A stretch of DNA of 64,000 bases from the NCBI RefSeq assembly GCF_024105655.1, contig NZ_JAAAMH010000002.1:248001-312000 (forward strand), in the 5' to 3' direction. The notes under the pieces were generated by a model, which saw only the letters and a list, made by a program, of their open reading frames with translations, had not been told where the DNA came from and did no database searches. Shown piece by piece: positions 1 through 9,431 of this stretch (position 1 is the first letter of the stretch; every line of letters begins with the position of its first letter). Made by a program: the position numbers and the translations under genes. The stretch comes from Aliihoeflea sp. 40Bstr573 (GTDB lineage Bacteria; Pseudomonadota; Alphaproteobacteria; Rhizobiales; Rhizobiaceae).

Positions 1-112
1 GATCCCGGCCTTTCCTTTTTCCGGCTGCCGCCGGGAGGAGGTGGCGGCTCCGGTGCCCGGCTGCGGATGGGAGGAGGTATCCGCGCGCCGAGGAACTTGT
101 CTCAACAATGCA

Positions 113-568
113 TCAGGCGGCTTCGAGTTCCTTCACGGACTTCTCGAAAGCGTCCTTCATCGGCTTCATGACCTCTTCGGTCGCCTTGGTGGAGGCGGCC
201 TGAAAATCCTTGGCCTGCTCCATGGCAAGTTCGATCGACTTGCGCACGAAGGCGGTCTGCAGTTCCATGATCTCCGAGATCGACTTCGCCTGCATCAGCG
301 CCTCGACATGGGCGAAGCCCAGTTCGGTGTTGGTGCGCATCGCGGAAAGCGACTTCCTCGACATTTCGCTGCCGGCCTGCTTGGCGGTTTCGAAGGTCGA
401 TTCCAGCGACTTCTGGGCGTATTCGGCGTTCGAGCGAAGCTTTTCGTAGGCCTGCTTGGACTGTTCCATGCCATTTTCGGCGAAGGCGCGGAACTGGTCG
501 GTGGCCTGGGAGGCGTCGAATGCAGCGGCTTCCATGCCCTCTGCGGTCTTGGCAGCAGTCTTGGTCAT
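113..568 (-). CDS. phasin family protein
   Basis: A 151-residue, mostly helical, Cys-free protein with the Phasin_2 pattern: a charged N-terminus rich in Ala and Glu, a middle with the phrase AEYAQKSLEST, and a C-terminus ending in ALEAA-type helices. Phasins coat polyhydroxybutyrate granules in the cytoplasm and control their size. The start is the ATG at 568, preceded by an AAAGGGA ribosome site; the frame is open further upstream but without a good site. A sigma-70-like promoter lies at 636-664. The acetoacetyl-CoA synthetase at 7276-9234 also belongs to PHB/acetoacetate turnover, but the two genes are not linked in an operon. Family assignment is firm; the granule role is inferred from the family. 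Confidence 0.88.
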   Translation of the reverse strand: MTKTAAKTAEGMEAAAFDASQATDQFRAFAENGMEQSKQAYEKLRSNAEYAQKSLESTFETAKQAGSEMSRKSLSAMRTNTELGFAHVEALMQAKSISEIMELQTAFVRKSIELAMEQAKDFQAASTKATEEVMKPMKDAFEKSVKELEAA

Positions 569-635
569 GCGCTGTCCCTTTTCAGGTTGATGCGGCCATT
601 GTCCGTTGGGTCCGGGCCGCTGGTTTGTTCCGAGT

Positions 636-664
636 TTTATACAGTGAATTTTTGTGCGATGCAA
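636..664 (-). promoter_or_regulatory. sigma-70-type promoter of the phasin gene
   Basis: On the minus strand TTGCAT is followed after exactly 17 nt by TATAAA (plus-strand 641-636). The start codon lies about 70 nt downstream. The -10 box matches five of six consensus bases; the -35 box only three. Confidence 0.45.
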
Positions 665-772
665 TATTCAACGCGTGCGCTGCGGTACCACACTGCCTGC
701 GGATTAACCACGTCGCCAATCGGACCGGCAGCATAGCGCGCGAAATGTGGACGCCGGAGCGATCCGCTTTTA

Positions 773-787
773 TTAACGAAGGGTTAA
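773..787 (+). promoter_or_regulatory. candidate CtrA box before the multi-PAS kinase
   Basis: TTAA, seven bases, TTAA: the spacing and both half-sites match the alphaproteobacterial CtrA full site. It lies 60 nt before the kinase ATG. A GAATC (CcrM-type GANTC) site lies just downstream near 793. The kinase family acts in the DivK/CtrA cell-cycle pathway, so a CtrA input would make a regulatory loop. Confidence 0.5.
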
Positions 788-846
788 GTGGGCGAATCCC
801 GCGAAATGACGAACTAGGGCAAACCCCGCGCAAGCACAGGAACCCG

Positions 847-3800
847 ATGACGGCCGCGACTTATTCCTTCATCGATATCGCCGTCCTTGGCGGCGTGCGC
901 GAAAGGTTTGCGCGCGGCGAAGCGCTCGTCCTGCTTGCGCCCGATCTCGAACAGGTGATCTGGGCGAACGGACCAGGCGCGGCGCTCTTCGGGCATGGCG
1001 ACATCGAAAGCGCGATGGACAGCACGGCCGGACTGTCGGTGCAGGCGCGGCGGCAGATCGCCTCGCTGTCTGGCTTTCCGCGGATCGGCGCCGAGCGCGC
1101 GGTTTCCCTTCGCCTGCCCCAGGGCATGGCGAGCCGCATAACGACGTTTCAGGCGGCGCAAATCCGCCTTCCGCGTGGGGAACTCGCCATCCTGCTCGCC
1201 CTGCCGCCGCTGCAGCGCGGCGAAGCGCGCGCAAAGGCCGCGATCGCGGGCATTGCCGAGGCGGGTTATGCCGCTGCCATGGTGGGCGCGGACGGCGCCG
1301 TGATCGCTTCGACCGCCGACTTCGACCGGCTGGGGCTCGGTCGCACTGCGCTCTGGACGCTGGTTCAGGACGTTTCGCGCGAGCACGACCGGCTTGTGAA
1401 GAAGCTCGTGACGGTAGAGGGCGGCACACTGCCGGTCGGTTTCGCGCGGCTGACGGACGAGCCTGCGCTCCATCTTCTCCTGACCTCGAACGAGATCGAT
1501 GCCGACGAGGAGGAAGTGCCGGCGCTCGAGCGTGCGGACGAGGACGCGCCGGAGGTTGCGAGCGAACAGCCCCCAGTGTCCGAACCGGTCATCGCCGAGG
1601 CCGAGCCGGAAGAACTGGTGATGGAAGAGGCCACCTCCGCCATCGACGAGGCGGATACTGCCCCTGCGCCAGCAACAGAGGGTGGGCCGCGTGCGCTTCC
1701 CACCCAGCCCATCCGCTTCGTCTGGCGAACCGACGCCAGCGGCCGGTTTGCGCAGATCTCCCCCGAATTCATCGACGCCGTGGGGGCCAATGCCGCCGAC
1801 GTGATCGGCCGCTCGTTCCGGGATGTGGCGACCGTTTTCGGCTTCGATCTCAATGAGGAAATCGCCGCGTTGCTTGACCGGCGCGACACCTGGTCGGGGC
1901 GCACGGTGCTGTGGCCCATCGAAGGGCATGCGCTGAAGGTGCCGGTCGATCTGGCCGCGCTGCCAGTCTACGACCGCGATCGCATGCTCGAAGGTTTCCG
2001 CGGCTTCGGCGTTGCGCGCATGGCCGACGCCGTCGCGGACCCGGACCAACTCGGCCTTGCCTTGATGAGCCCCAAGGCGCCCCAGCCCATCGACCCTGAC
2101 GATCCATTCCAGGGGGAGGCGCCGGTCCTGGCGGCCCTGCCGGATTTCGGGCGGCGTGCGAGCGACAAGGTCGTGCGGCTCGATGATGTGCGCCCGGGAA
2201 CCAATGGAAAGGCGCTTTCGCCCGGCGACCGGCAGACGTTCCAGGAAATCGGCACCAAGCTGAAAAAGCAGATCGGCGATGGGCCGGCCGCGGAACAGTC
2301 CGAGCCGCATCTGGGCGAGACGGCGGAAGCCGAACGGCAGGCGCAGGAGCGCGCGCGTTTCGCCGAGCCAGAGATTGCCGTCGATGAAATCGAGGCGGCC
2401 GGCAATGTCGTTCGGCTGGCAGATGCCAAGCCGGCGGAAGCCGAGCCGGCCGAAGCCCTCCCGGCCGACCCCGCCATTGAACCGAAAGAAGATGGGCCGG
2501 CCCCGGCCAACGTCCATTTCCTGCCTTCCGCCTTTGCGCCGCGCGCAAGCGCCGACGAAAGCGTGGAGGACCGGCTGGTCGACCATTTGCCGGTGGCGAC
2601 GCTGATCCATTCGGGCGAGACGCTGCATCTTGCCAACGCCGCGTTCTTCGACCTCACCGGGTTCGCCTCGCTCGACGCATTCGCGGATGCCGGCGGGCTC
2701 GATGCGCTGTTCGAGGATTGCGACGGCGGCGAAGAGGGCATCCTGTCGCTGAACCGGGCCGACGGCCCGGAAATGCCGGTGCGGGCGCATCTGCACTCGA
2801 TCCCTTGGCATGGCGGCAAGGCGCTGATGTTGACGCTGTTGCCGCAGGCGCGGACCGGACCGGTGCCCGCGGTGGCACCGGCGTCGGAAATCGCCGATGA
2901 CGGCGGCGAAGAATTGCGGGCGCGGCTCGCCGAATTTCAGACCATCATCGACACGGCGACGGACGGCGTCATCCTGATCGACAACGATTTCGCCGTGCGC
3001 TCGATCTCGCAGCCGGCCGAGGCGCTGTTCGGCTTCGATTCCGATGCGATCGAGGGGCGCCCGTTCCGCGAACTCTTTGCCATCGAAAGCCAGCGAACCG
3101 CGCAGGACTATGTCGAGCGGATCGCGCGCAAGGGCGTCGCGGCGGTGATGAATGATGGGCGCGAGGTGATCGGCCGCGAGGCGGAAGGCGGGTTCATCCC
3201 GCTGTTCATGACGATCGGGCGCCTGCCGAAGGAAGGCGGCTATTGCGCGGTCCTGCGCGACATCACGCACTGGAAACGGGCCGAGGAGGAACTGACGCAG
3301 GCGCGCGCGCAGGCCGAACGCGCCTCCTCGCAAAAGAGCGAATTCCTCGCCCGCATCAGCCACGAGATCCGGACGCCGCTCAACGCCATCATCGGGTTTT
3401 CCGAGCTCATCATCAATGAGAGCTTCGGGCCGATCGGCACCGAGCGCTATCGCGACTATCTGCGCGACATCAGCCGTTCCGGCAACCACGTGCTCGACCT
3501 CGTCAACGACCTCCTCGACATCTCCAAGATCGAGGCCGGCGAGCAGGAGCTGAATTACGAGGCCGTGTCGTTGAACGAGGTCTTGGGCGAGGCCGTGGCG
3601 ATGATGCAGCCGCAGGCGAACCGCGAGCGGGTCATCATCCGCTCCTCCTTCGCCTCGCGCCTGCCGGACGTCGTCGCCGACCTGCGCTCGGTCAAGCAGA
3701 TCGCGCTCAACCTTCTGTCCAATGCGGTGCGCTATACGCCGGCGGGCGGTCAGGTCATCTTGTCGACGGCGCTCGAGCCCGATGGCGGCATCGCCATTCG

Positions 3801-4032
3801 CGTACGTGATACCGGGATCGGCATGAACGCGTCCGAGATCGACCAGGCGCTGAAGCCCTTCAAGCGCGTCAATGCGCTGAAGCGCAGCCACCGCGAGGGA
3901 ACCGGGCTCGGACTGCCGTTGACCAAGGCGATGGTGGAGGCCAACCGGGCGCGCTTTGCGATCAGCTCCAAGCCGGGCGAAGGCACGCTGGTCGAGATCG
4001 ACTTTCCACCGACGCGCGTGCTGGCCGATTGA
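847..4032 (+). CDS. multi-PAS sensor histidine kinase, PdhS/PleC/DivJ-like
   Basis: A 1061-residue cytoplasmic kinase without obvious membrane segments. PAS-like segments lie at about residues 20-60, 288-370, 575-690 and 694-810, separated by acidic Ala/Glu-rich linkers. The HisKA helix carries ISHEIRTPLN with the phospho-accepting His near residue 839, followed by the GFSELI...FGPIG...DISKIEAG pattern typical of PleC/DivJ/PdhS kinases. The ATPase domain has the N-box Asn near 959, DTGIGM near 988 and GTGLGLP. Brucella PdhS has a similar length and architecture and controls DivK phosphorylation at a cell pole; this gene is a likely counterpart. The ATG at 847 was chosen because the conserved PAS region begins right after it; the upstream open frame is not kinase-like. 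A CtrA-type box precedes it. Confidence 0.85.
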   Translation: MTAATYSFIDIAVLGGVRERFARGEALVLLAPDLEQVIWANGPGAALFGHGDIESAMDSTAGLSVQARRQIASLSGFPRIGAERAVSLRLPQGMASRITTFQAAQIRLPRGELAILLALPPLQRGEARAKAAIAGIAEAGYAAAMVGADGAVIASTADFDRLGLGRTALWTLVQDVSREHDRLVKKLVTVEGGTLPVGFARLTDEPALHLLLTSNEIDADEEEVPALERADEDAPEVASEQPPVSEPVIAEAEPEELVMEEATSAIDEADTAPAPATEGGPRALPTQPIRFVWRTDASGRFAQISPEFIDAVGANAADVIGRSFRDVATVFGFDLNEEIAALLDRRDTWSGRTVLWPIEGHALKVPVDLAALPVYDRDRMLEGFRGFGVARMADAVADPDQLGLALMSPKAPQPIDPDDPFQGEAPVLAALPDFGRRASDKVVRLDDVRPGTNGKALSPGDRQTFQEIGTKLKKQIGDGPAAEQSEPHLGETAEAERQAQERARFAEPEIAVDEIEAAGNVVRLADAKPAEAEPAEALPADPAIEPKEDGPAPANVHFLPSAFAPRASADESVEDRLVDHLPVATLIHSGETLHLANAAFFDLTGFASLDAFADAGGLDALFEDCDGGEEGILSLNRADGPEMPVRAHLHSIPWHGGKALMLTLLPQARTGPVPAVAPASEIADDGGEELRARLAEFQTIIDTATDGVILIDNDFAVRSISQPAEALFGFDSDAIEGRPFRELFAIESQRTAQDYVERIARKGVAAVMNDGREVIGREAEGGFIPLFMTIGRLPKEGGYCAVLRDITHWKRAEEELTQARAQAERASSQKSEFLARISHEIRTPLNAIIGFSELIINESFGPIGTERYRDYLRDISRSGNHVLDLVNDLLDISKIEAGEQELNYEAVSLNEVLGEAVAMMQPQANRERVIIRSSFASRLPDVVADLRSVKQIALNLLSNAVRYTPAGGQVILSTALEPDGGIAIRVRDTGIGMNASEIDQALKPFKRVNALKRSHREGTGLGLPLTKAMVEANRARFAISSKPGEGTLVEIDFPPTRVLAD

Positions 4033-4040
4033 CCCATAGT

Positions 4041-4055
4041 TTAGAACCTTTCTAA
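4041..4055. promoter_or_regulatory. candidate Irr (iron control element) box
   Basis: A perfect inverted repeat TTAGAA-CCT-TTCTAA, flanked by one more T on the left, matches the Irr/ICE operator known from Rhizobiales. It lies about 120 nt before the ferric-iron binding-protein gene and nine bases after the kinase stop codon. Iron-dependent control of 4176-7016 by Irr is the direct inference. Confidence 0.6.
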
Positions 4056-4175
4056 CCTGTTGATCGGCCACGCGAAATAACTTGACTAATCTCCTCCGAT
4101 TTAACAAGAACTGGCCACTGGACAGCGAGTGGAGAACGCGCTTTCCAGGTAATCCTTTGTTCGGAGGACCCCCAG

Positions 4176-5234
4176 ATGAATCTTCAGTCGATGCTGCCCC
4201 GCAAGGCGGTCTTCGCAGCCGCCGCCGTTGCCGGAACCGTGCTCGCAGCGCCACTGGCGCTGGCGCAGGAAACCGTCAACATCTATTCCTATCGCCAACC
4301 CGATCTGATCAAGCCGGTGCTCGACGCCTTCACCGAGGAGACCGGCATCGCGACCGAAGTGCTGTTCCTCGACAAGGGCCTCGAGGATCGCATCGCGGCG
4401 GAGGGGACGAACTCGCCGGCCGACGTCATCCTCACCGTCGACATCGCCCGCCTGCAGGCCGCCAAGGACAAGGGCGTGACGCAGGCGCTGGATGACGAGA
4501 CGATCAACGCCAACATTCCTGCCGAGTATCGCGACGAGGAAGGCCACTGGTTCGGCGTTACCCGGCGCGGCCGCGTGATCTGGGCCTCAAAGGACCGCGT
4601 CACCGAGGACGCGATGTCCTATGCCGACCTGGCAGACCCGAAGTGGAAGGGCAAGATCTGCATCCGCTCCGGCCAGCACGACTACAACATCGCGCTGTTC
4701 GCTTCCCTGATCGCCAATTGGGGCGAAGCGGAGACCGAAGAGTGGATGAAGGGCTTCAAGGAGAACCTCGCCCGCGCGCCCGACGGCAACGATCGCGGCC
4801 AGGCCCAGAACATCATGGCGGGCGAATGCGACCTGGCGCTCGGCAACACCTATTATGTCGGCCTCATGATGAACAATGAGGAAGAGCCGGAACAGAAGGA
4901 CTGGGCGGACGCGATCAAGGTCATCTTCCCGACCATCGACGAGGATTCAGGCACCCACGTCAACGTCTCTGGCATGGCACTCGCCAAGAACGCGCCGAAC
5001 AGGGACGAGGCACTCGAACTGATGCGCTTCCTCGCCTCCGATGCAGCGCAGGAAATCTACGCGGCGCAGGTCTACGAGTACCCGGTCAAGGAAGGCGTCG
5101 AGGCAAGCGCGGACGTGCAATCCTTCGGCGAGCTCAATGCCGACACGTTGCCCTTGACGGAGATTGCCAAGAACCGCCGCGCGGCCTCCGAAATGGTCGA
5201 TCGCGTGGGGCTGGACGATGGGCCGAGTTCCTAA
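4176..5234 (+). CDS. fbpA: ferric-iron ABC transporter substrate-binding protein (FbpA/FutA type)
   Basis: A 352-residue periplasmic protein with a Sec signal peptide (about residues 1-30, ending in LALAQ). The mature start ETVNIYSYRQPDLIKPVLDAF and the motifs SPADVILTVDIARL, GVTRRGRVIW and NTYYVGLM fit the Fe(III)-binding FbpA/FutA/AfuA family; the paired Tyr in the last motif are typical iron ligands. The start ATG is preceded by a GGAGGA ribosome site. The gene is followed by a hairpin at 5261-5284 and then the permease gene, so it probably is the promoter-proximal, more strongly expressed cistron of an iron-uptake operon under the Irr-type box upstream. Substrate is inferred from the family and that box. 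Confidence 0.9.
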   Translation: MNLQSMLPRKAVFAAAAVAGTVLAAPLALAQETVNIYSYRQPDLIKPVLDAFTEETGIATEVLFLDKGLEDRIAAEGTNSPADVILTVDIARLQAAKDKGVTQALDDETINANIPAEYRDEEGHWFGVTRRGRVIWASKDRVTEDAMSYADLADPKWKGKICIRSGQHDYNIALFASLIANWGEAETEEWMKGFKENLARAPDGNDRGQAQNIMAGECDLALGNTYYVGLMMNNEEEPEQKDWADAIKVIFPTIDEDSGTHVNVSGMALAKNAPNRDEALELMRFLASDAAQEIYAAQVYEYPVKEGVEASADVQSFGELNADTLPLTEIAKNRRAASEMVDRVGLDDGPSS

Positions 5235-5260
5235 GCCCCTCATCCAGGGCTGAATGTTCA

Positions 5261-5284
5261 GGCCGGTCCGGCAGCGGACCGGCC
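5261..5284 (+). terminator. intercistronic hairpin between fbpA and fbpB
   Basis: A perfect 10-bp stem (GGCCGGTCCG / CGGACCGGCC) with a four-base loop, followed by a T-containing stretch (TTCGCCGTTTT). It lies between binding protein and permease and likely attenuates transcription, giving more binding protein than permease. Confidence 0.65.
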
Positions 5285-5309
5285 TTCGCCGTTTTCCGAT
5301 GAGCGTATC

Positions 5310-7016
5310 GTGACCGACCAGCTTCTGATCGACAGGACCGCCGCGATCTCCCCGCCCGCGCCGCGCGCGCGGCGGCAGCGGCATCCGCTGGCGCTGGTCT
5401 TGAGCGCGATCGTCGCCGCGATCGTGCTCCTCCCCGTCCTGACGCTCGCCGGCATCGCACTTTCGGGCACTGGCGAGGACTGGCCGCACCTCGTCAATTT
5501 CGTGCTGCCGCGCGCCGCTACCACGACCTTGTGGCTGATGGCGCTGGTGGCCGCCGGCACGGCGTCGATCGGCGTCACGACCGCCTGGCTTGTCGTCGCC
5601 TACGATTTTCCGTTGAGACGAACGCTCGCATGGGCGCTCGTGCTGCCGCTTGCCGTGCCGCCCTATCTGGCCGCCTACGCGTTCGGCGAGTTCTTCCATT
5701 TCACCGGACCGGTGCAGACCGCGATCCGCGAAACGTTCGGATTTGCGACCACGCGGGACTACTGGTTTCCCGACATCCGCTCGACGACGGGAGCGGCGAT
5801 CGTGCTGTCGGCCGTGCTCTTTCCATACGTGTACCTGACGACCCGCGTCGTCTTCATCATGCAGGGCCGCAACATCGCCGAGGTCGCGCGCACGCTTGGC
5901 GCGCGGCCGGGCAAGGTGTTCTGGAAGATACTCCTGCCAATCTCGCGCCCGGCGGTGGCAGCCGGCGTCGCGCTCGTCTTGATGGAGACGCTGAACGATA
6001 TCGGCGCATCGGAATATCTGGGCGTGCGCACGCTGACGCTGTCGGTGTTCTCCACCTGGCTCAACAGGGGTAGCCTCGAGGGGGCGGCGCAGATCGCGAT
6101 GATCATGCTCGTCATCGTCTTCGCCCTCCTTATGGCCGAGCAATGGGCGCGGCGGCGCCAGCGCTACCACGCGGTGCGCGCAACGCAGATGAAGGCGCGT
6201 CCGCCCCGCGTGCAACTGACGGGCCCCAAGGCCGGCCTTACGACGCTTCTCGCGGCGCTGCCGGTCGCCGCCGGCTTCGGCATTCCGCTCTACGTCTTCG
6301 GCGACTACGCCTCGCGGCGCCTGCAGCAATTCGCCGATCCGGCACTCATGCACGCGCTTACCAATTCGATCCTGACTGCGACGGCTACCGCGCTTTTCAC
6401 CATCGTCATCGCGCTCGTGCTGATCCAGGCGGCACGGCTGGCGCGTTCGCACCTCGTGACCGCACTGACGCGCTTCGCGATGGTCGGGTATGCGCTGCCG
6501 GGAACGGTAATGGGTCTCGGCCTGCTCTTCGCGCTCGCCCGGTTCGACAATGCGCTCGACGCGGTAATGCGCGAGGCGTTCGGCATCTCGACGGGACTTT
6601 TGCTGACCGGGTCCGCAGCGGCGGTCGTGCTTGTCTGCTCGATCCGGTTTCTGGCGCTTGCTGAAGGCTCGATCCGCTCCGGTCTCGAAAAGCTGCCACC
6701 CAACATTGACGAGGCCGCTCGAAGCCTCGGGCGCACACCGGGCCAGAGCGCACGCGCCGTGGTCCTGCCACTGCTCGGCCCTGCAATCTTGACGGCAGCG
6801 GTCTTGGTCTTCGTCGACACGATCAAGGAACTGTCTGCGACGATTCTCTTGCGGCCGTTCGGCTTCAACACGCTCGCGACCCACGTCTACGAGAACGCCT
6901 CGCGCGGCCAGCCGGAGGACGGCGCGGTCGCGGCGCTCCTGATCATCGTGACGTCGCTGATTCCGGTGGTGCTGCTGTCGCGGGCATTGGCCCGGGATCG
7001 CGAAGCGATGATGTAA
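5310..7016 (+). CDS. fbpB: ferric-iron ABC transporter permease (FbpB type, two fused MetI domains)
   Basis: A 568-residue inner-membrane protein with about 12 membrane segments arranged as two binding-protein-dependent permease domains (roughly residues 60-270 and 340-560). Each domain carries a coupling motif of the EAA kind (ARTLGARPGKVFWKILLP and ARSLGRTPGQSARAVVLP). The start is a GTG at 5310; the nearby ATG at 5299 is out of frame and stops at once. It pairs with the binding protein upstream. No ATP-binding subunit gene follows: the next features are a leftward terminator and the leftward acetoacetyl-CoA synthetase gene, so the ATPase must be encoded elsewhere. Confidence 0.88.
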   Translation: MTDQLLIDRTAAISPPAPRARRQRHPLALVLSAIVAAIVLLPVLTLAGIALSGTGEDWPHLVNFVLPRAATTTLWLMALVAAGTASIGVTTAWLVVAYDFPLRRTLAWALVLPLAVPPYLAAYAFGEFFHFTGPVQTAIRETFGFATTRDYWFPDIRSTTGAAIVLSAVLFPYVYLTTRVVFIMQGRNIAEVARTLGARPGKVFWKILLPISRPAVAAGVALVLMETLNDIGASEYLGVRTLTLSVFSTWLNRGSLEGAAQIAMIMLVIVFALLMAEQWARRRQRYHAVRATQMKARPPRVQLTGPKAGLTTLLAALPVAAGFGIPLYVFGDYASRRLQQFADPALMHALTNSILTATATALFTIVIALVLIQAARLARSHLVTALTRFAMVGYALPGTVMGLGLLFALARFDNALDAVMREAFGISTGLLLTGSAAAVVLVCSIRFLALAEGSIRSGLEKLPPNIDEAARSLGRTPGQSARAVVLPLLGPAILTAAVLVFVDTIKELSATILLRPFGFNTLATHVYENASRGQPEDGAVAALLIIVTSLIPVVLLSRALARDREAMM

Positions 7017-7057
7017 GGGGTGGGGGTCTCACTTCAAAAGGCAGCGCCCGTGCAGAC

Positions 7058-7083
7058 AAAAAAAGCGCCCCAAGAGGGGCGCT
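7058..7083 (-). terminator. rho-independent terminator of the acetoacetyl-CoA synthetase gene
   Basis: Stem AGCGCCCC / GGGGCGCT with loop AAGA (7064-7083). On the minus strand it is followed directly by seven T (plus-strand A-run at 7058-7064). The stretch 7017-7275 otherwise shows no gene; a GGGTGGGGGT motif at about 7019 resembles ones near 27132 and 32490. Confidence 0.75.
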
Positions 7084-7275
7084 AGAGAATTTGTGTCACA
7101 CAGGGACTTGAAGCGGTGAGGCGCGCGGCCTGTCGGGGCGCGTCTTTTGTCTCAAGTTGCCCCCACAATGGCGCGGCAACCCTTAACGAAACCTTGCCAC
7201 GGCGCCGAGATTTTTACCGAATGCTAGGGACGTTGACGAAACGGTAAATTATCGCGGTACGGTGGTTAACCAAGA

Positions 7276-9234
7276 TCAGGCGCGCAGGGCCGGCAGGTCG
7301 CGGAAAAGTTCCAGCGCCTCGGGATTGGCAAGTGCTTCCTTGTTCTTCACCGCGCGGCCGTGGACGATGTCTCGCACGGCGAGTTCCGTGATCTTGCCGG
7401 ATTTGGTGCGCGGAATATCGTTGACCGCAACAATACGGGCGGGAACGTGGCGGGGGCTGGCGCCGGTGCGGATCTGGGTGCGGATTTTCTTTTCCAGCCC
7501 CTCGTCCAGCGCCACGCCCTCGGCGAGGCGCACGAACAGCACGACGCGGACGTCGTCATCCCACGTCTGGCCGATGCAGATGGCCTCCACGATCTCGGGC
7601 AACTGCTCGACCTGGTTGTAGATTTCGGCCGTGCCAATGCGCACACCGCCCGGGTTGAGCGTCGCGTCCGACCGGCCATGGATGACGATGCCGCCATGCG
7701 GCGTCCATTCCGCGAAGTCGCCATGGCACCAGACATTGTCGAAACGCTCGAAATAGGCAGCCTTGTACTTCGCGCCGTCGGGATCGTTCCAGAACATGAT
7801 GGGCATGGCCGGGAACGGACTGGTGCAGACAAGCTCGCCCTTTTCGCCGGTGATCGTGCGGCCATCGTCGTCCCAGACGTCGACGGCCATTCCGAGGCCG
7901 GGCCCTTGGATTTCGCCGATCCAGACGGGCTTGGTCGGGATGCCGAGGACGAAGCAGGAGACGATATCCGTTCCGCCGGAGATCGAGGCGAGATGGACGT
8001 CCTCCTTGATGCTCTCATAGACAAAGCGGAAGCTTTCGGGCGCGAGCGGCGAGCCGGTCGATGCAATGGTGCGCACGGAGGACAGGTCGTGCGTTTGTTT
8101 CGGCTGGAGGCCAGCCTTCTTGACCGCGTCGATGAACTTCGCCGAGGTGCCGAAGAAGCTCATCTTCTCGGCTTGCGCGAAGTCGAAGATGGCGTTGCCG
8201 TCGGGGTAGAACGGCGAGCCGTCATAGAGCAGCAGTGTTGCGCCCGAGGCGAGGCCGGAGACGAGCCAGTTCCACATCATCCAGCCGCATGTGGTAAAAT
8301 AGAAGAAGCGATCGCCCTCGCCCATTCCGGCGTGAAGGCGATGTTCCTTGACGTGCTGCAGCAGCGTTCCGCCGGCCGAATGGACGATGCATTTGGGAAT
8401 GCCCGTCGTGCCCGACGAAAAGAGGATGTAAAGCGGATGCGCGAAAGGCAGCCGAGCGAACTCAACCTCCTTCGGCTCGAAGCCAGAGATCGCGTCTGAA
8501 AGGGCTTCGGCGCGGTCGATCTTGGCGGCGGCGGTCTTCGCATTGCCGAGATAATCGACGATGAAAGCGCGGGTTGCGCTCGGCAGCTTGGCGATGACGG
8601 CGGCGACCTTGTCCGAAACGTCGAGCGCCTTGCCGTTGTAATGATAGCCGTCGATCGTGATGAACAGCTTCGGCTCGATCTGGCCGAAACGGTCGAGCAC
8701 GCCCTGTTCGCCGAAATCGGGCGAGCAGGACGACCAGATCGCTCCGATGGAGGCTGTGGCGAGCATGGCTGCGATGGTCTCGGGCATGTTCGGCATCATT
8801 GCCGCGACGCGGTCGCCCTCGCCCACGCCATGAGCGCGAAAGAGCTGCTGGAGTTGGGAGACCAGCGCGTGAAGCTCGTCCCACGACATACGGCGCGCCA
8901 CCTTGTCCTCGCCGCGGAATACGAGCGCGTCGTGCGAACCGCGTCGCGACAGCAGATTCTCGGCGAAATTCAGCTTTGCGTCGGGAAAAAACCGGGCGCC
9001 GGGCATCCGGTCGGCATCTTCCAGGACGCGCGCGCCTTTTTCGCCCTTAACCTCGCAAAAATCCCAGACGAGGTTCCAGAACGCCTCGCGGTCCTCGACA
9101 GACCACGCATGCAGCGCGTCATAGTCGCCCAGTTCCCGCCCTGCAGCCGTCGAGGCCTGGCGGGCAAAGGCAGTAATGGGAGCCGCCTCGATATCCTGCG
9201 ATTTCGGGGTCCAGAGCGGCGCTGTCTCGGTCAT
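7276..9234 (-). CDS. acetoacetate--CoA ligase (acetoacetyl-CoA synthetase)
   Basis: A 652-residue cytosolic AMP-forming acyl-CoA synthetase that activates acetoacetate with ATP and CoA; in rhizobia such enzymes feed 3-hydroxybutyrate and PHB carbon into central metabolism. Visible are the N-terminal ACAS region ([13 protein letters not shown]), the phosphate-binding motif SSGTTGIPK near residue 270, and the C-terminal catalytic Lys motif [11 protein letters not shown] near residue 612. Length fits the AacS family (about 650). The ATG at 9234 has a GGGAGGA ribosome site; the frame is open 55 codons further without a better start. Transcribed leftward as a single gene, divergent from the AsmA-like gene, and closed by the terminator at 7058-7083. 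Confidence 0.93.
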   Translation of the reverse strand: MTETAPLWTPKSQDIEAAPITAFARQASTAAGRELGDYDALHAWSVEDREAFWNLVWDFCEVKGEKGARVLEDADRMPGARFFPDAKLNFAENLLSRRGSHDALVFRGEDKVARRMSWDELHALVSQLQQLFRAHGVGEGDRVAAMMPNMPETIAAMLATASIGAIWSSCSPDFGEQGVLDRFGQIEPKLFITIDGYHYNGKALDVSDKVAAVIAKLPSATRAFIVDYLGNAKTAAAKIDRAEALSDAISGFEPKEVEFARLPFAHPLYILFSSGTTGIPKCIVHSAGGTLLQHVKEHRLHAGMGEGDRFFYFTTCGWMMWNWLVSGLASGATLLLYDGSPFYPDGNAIFDFAQAEKMSFFGTSAKFIDAVKKAGLQPKQTHDLSSVRTIASTGSPLAPESFRFVYESIKEDVHLASISGGTDIVSCFVLGIPTKPVWIGEIQGPGLGMAVDVWDDDGRTITGEKGELVCTSPFPAMPIMFWNDPDGAKYKAAYFERFDNVWCHGDFAEWTPHGGIVIHGRSDATLNPGGVRIGTAEIYNQVEQLPEIVEAICIGQTWDDDVRVVLFVRLAEGVALDEGLEKKIRTQIRTGASPRHVPARIVAVNDIPRTKSGKITELAVRDIVHGRAVKNKEALANPEALELFRDLPALRA

Positions 9235-9431
9235 GCGGGTCCTCCCAGAAGTGGTCGCGCTCTTGAAGCACAGCGCAGGCTCAGCTGACAAGCACTGGCA
9301 GGATCGTAGAAATACGTTGGCAACGGCCCTTCCAAGGCCACAAATGCTTGAAATGGCATTCGCATCGATTAAACCGGAACCGGGGATCGATCGGCGCACA
9401 GCCGGTCTGGTCCGCCAATCGGCGAGGGTGA

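Noticed and set aside
1-112. Terminator for the phasin gene in the left margin
   Set aside because: A CCGGC/GCCGG hairpin is present near 21-35, but the T-run is on the wrong side for the minus strand. Nothing else is seen in this stretch.
814-4254. 1146-codon minus-strand open frame opposite the PAS kinase
   Set aside because: Arg/His-rich translation without any domain, fully covered by the kinase gene; a product of high GC content.
4947-6884. 645-codon minus-strand open frame opposite the iron permease
   Set aside because: Charged low-complexity translation; the plus strand encodes a complete permease with membrane segments and coupling motifs.
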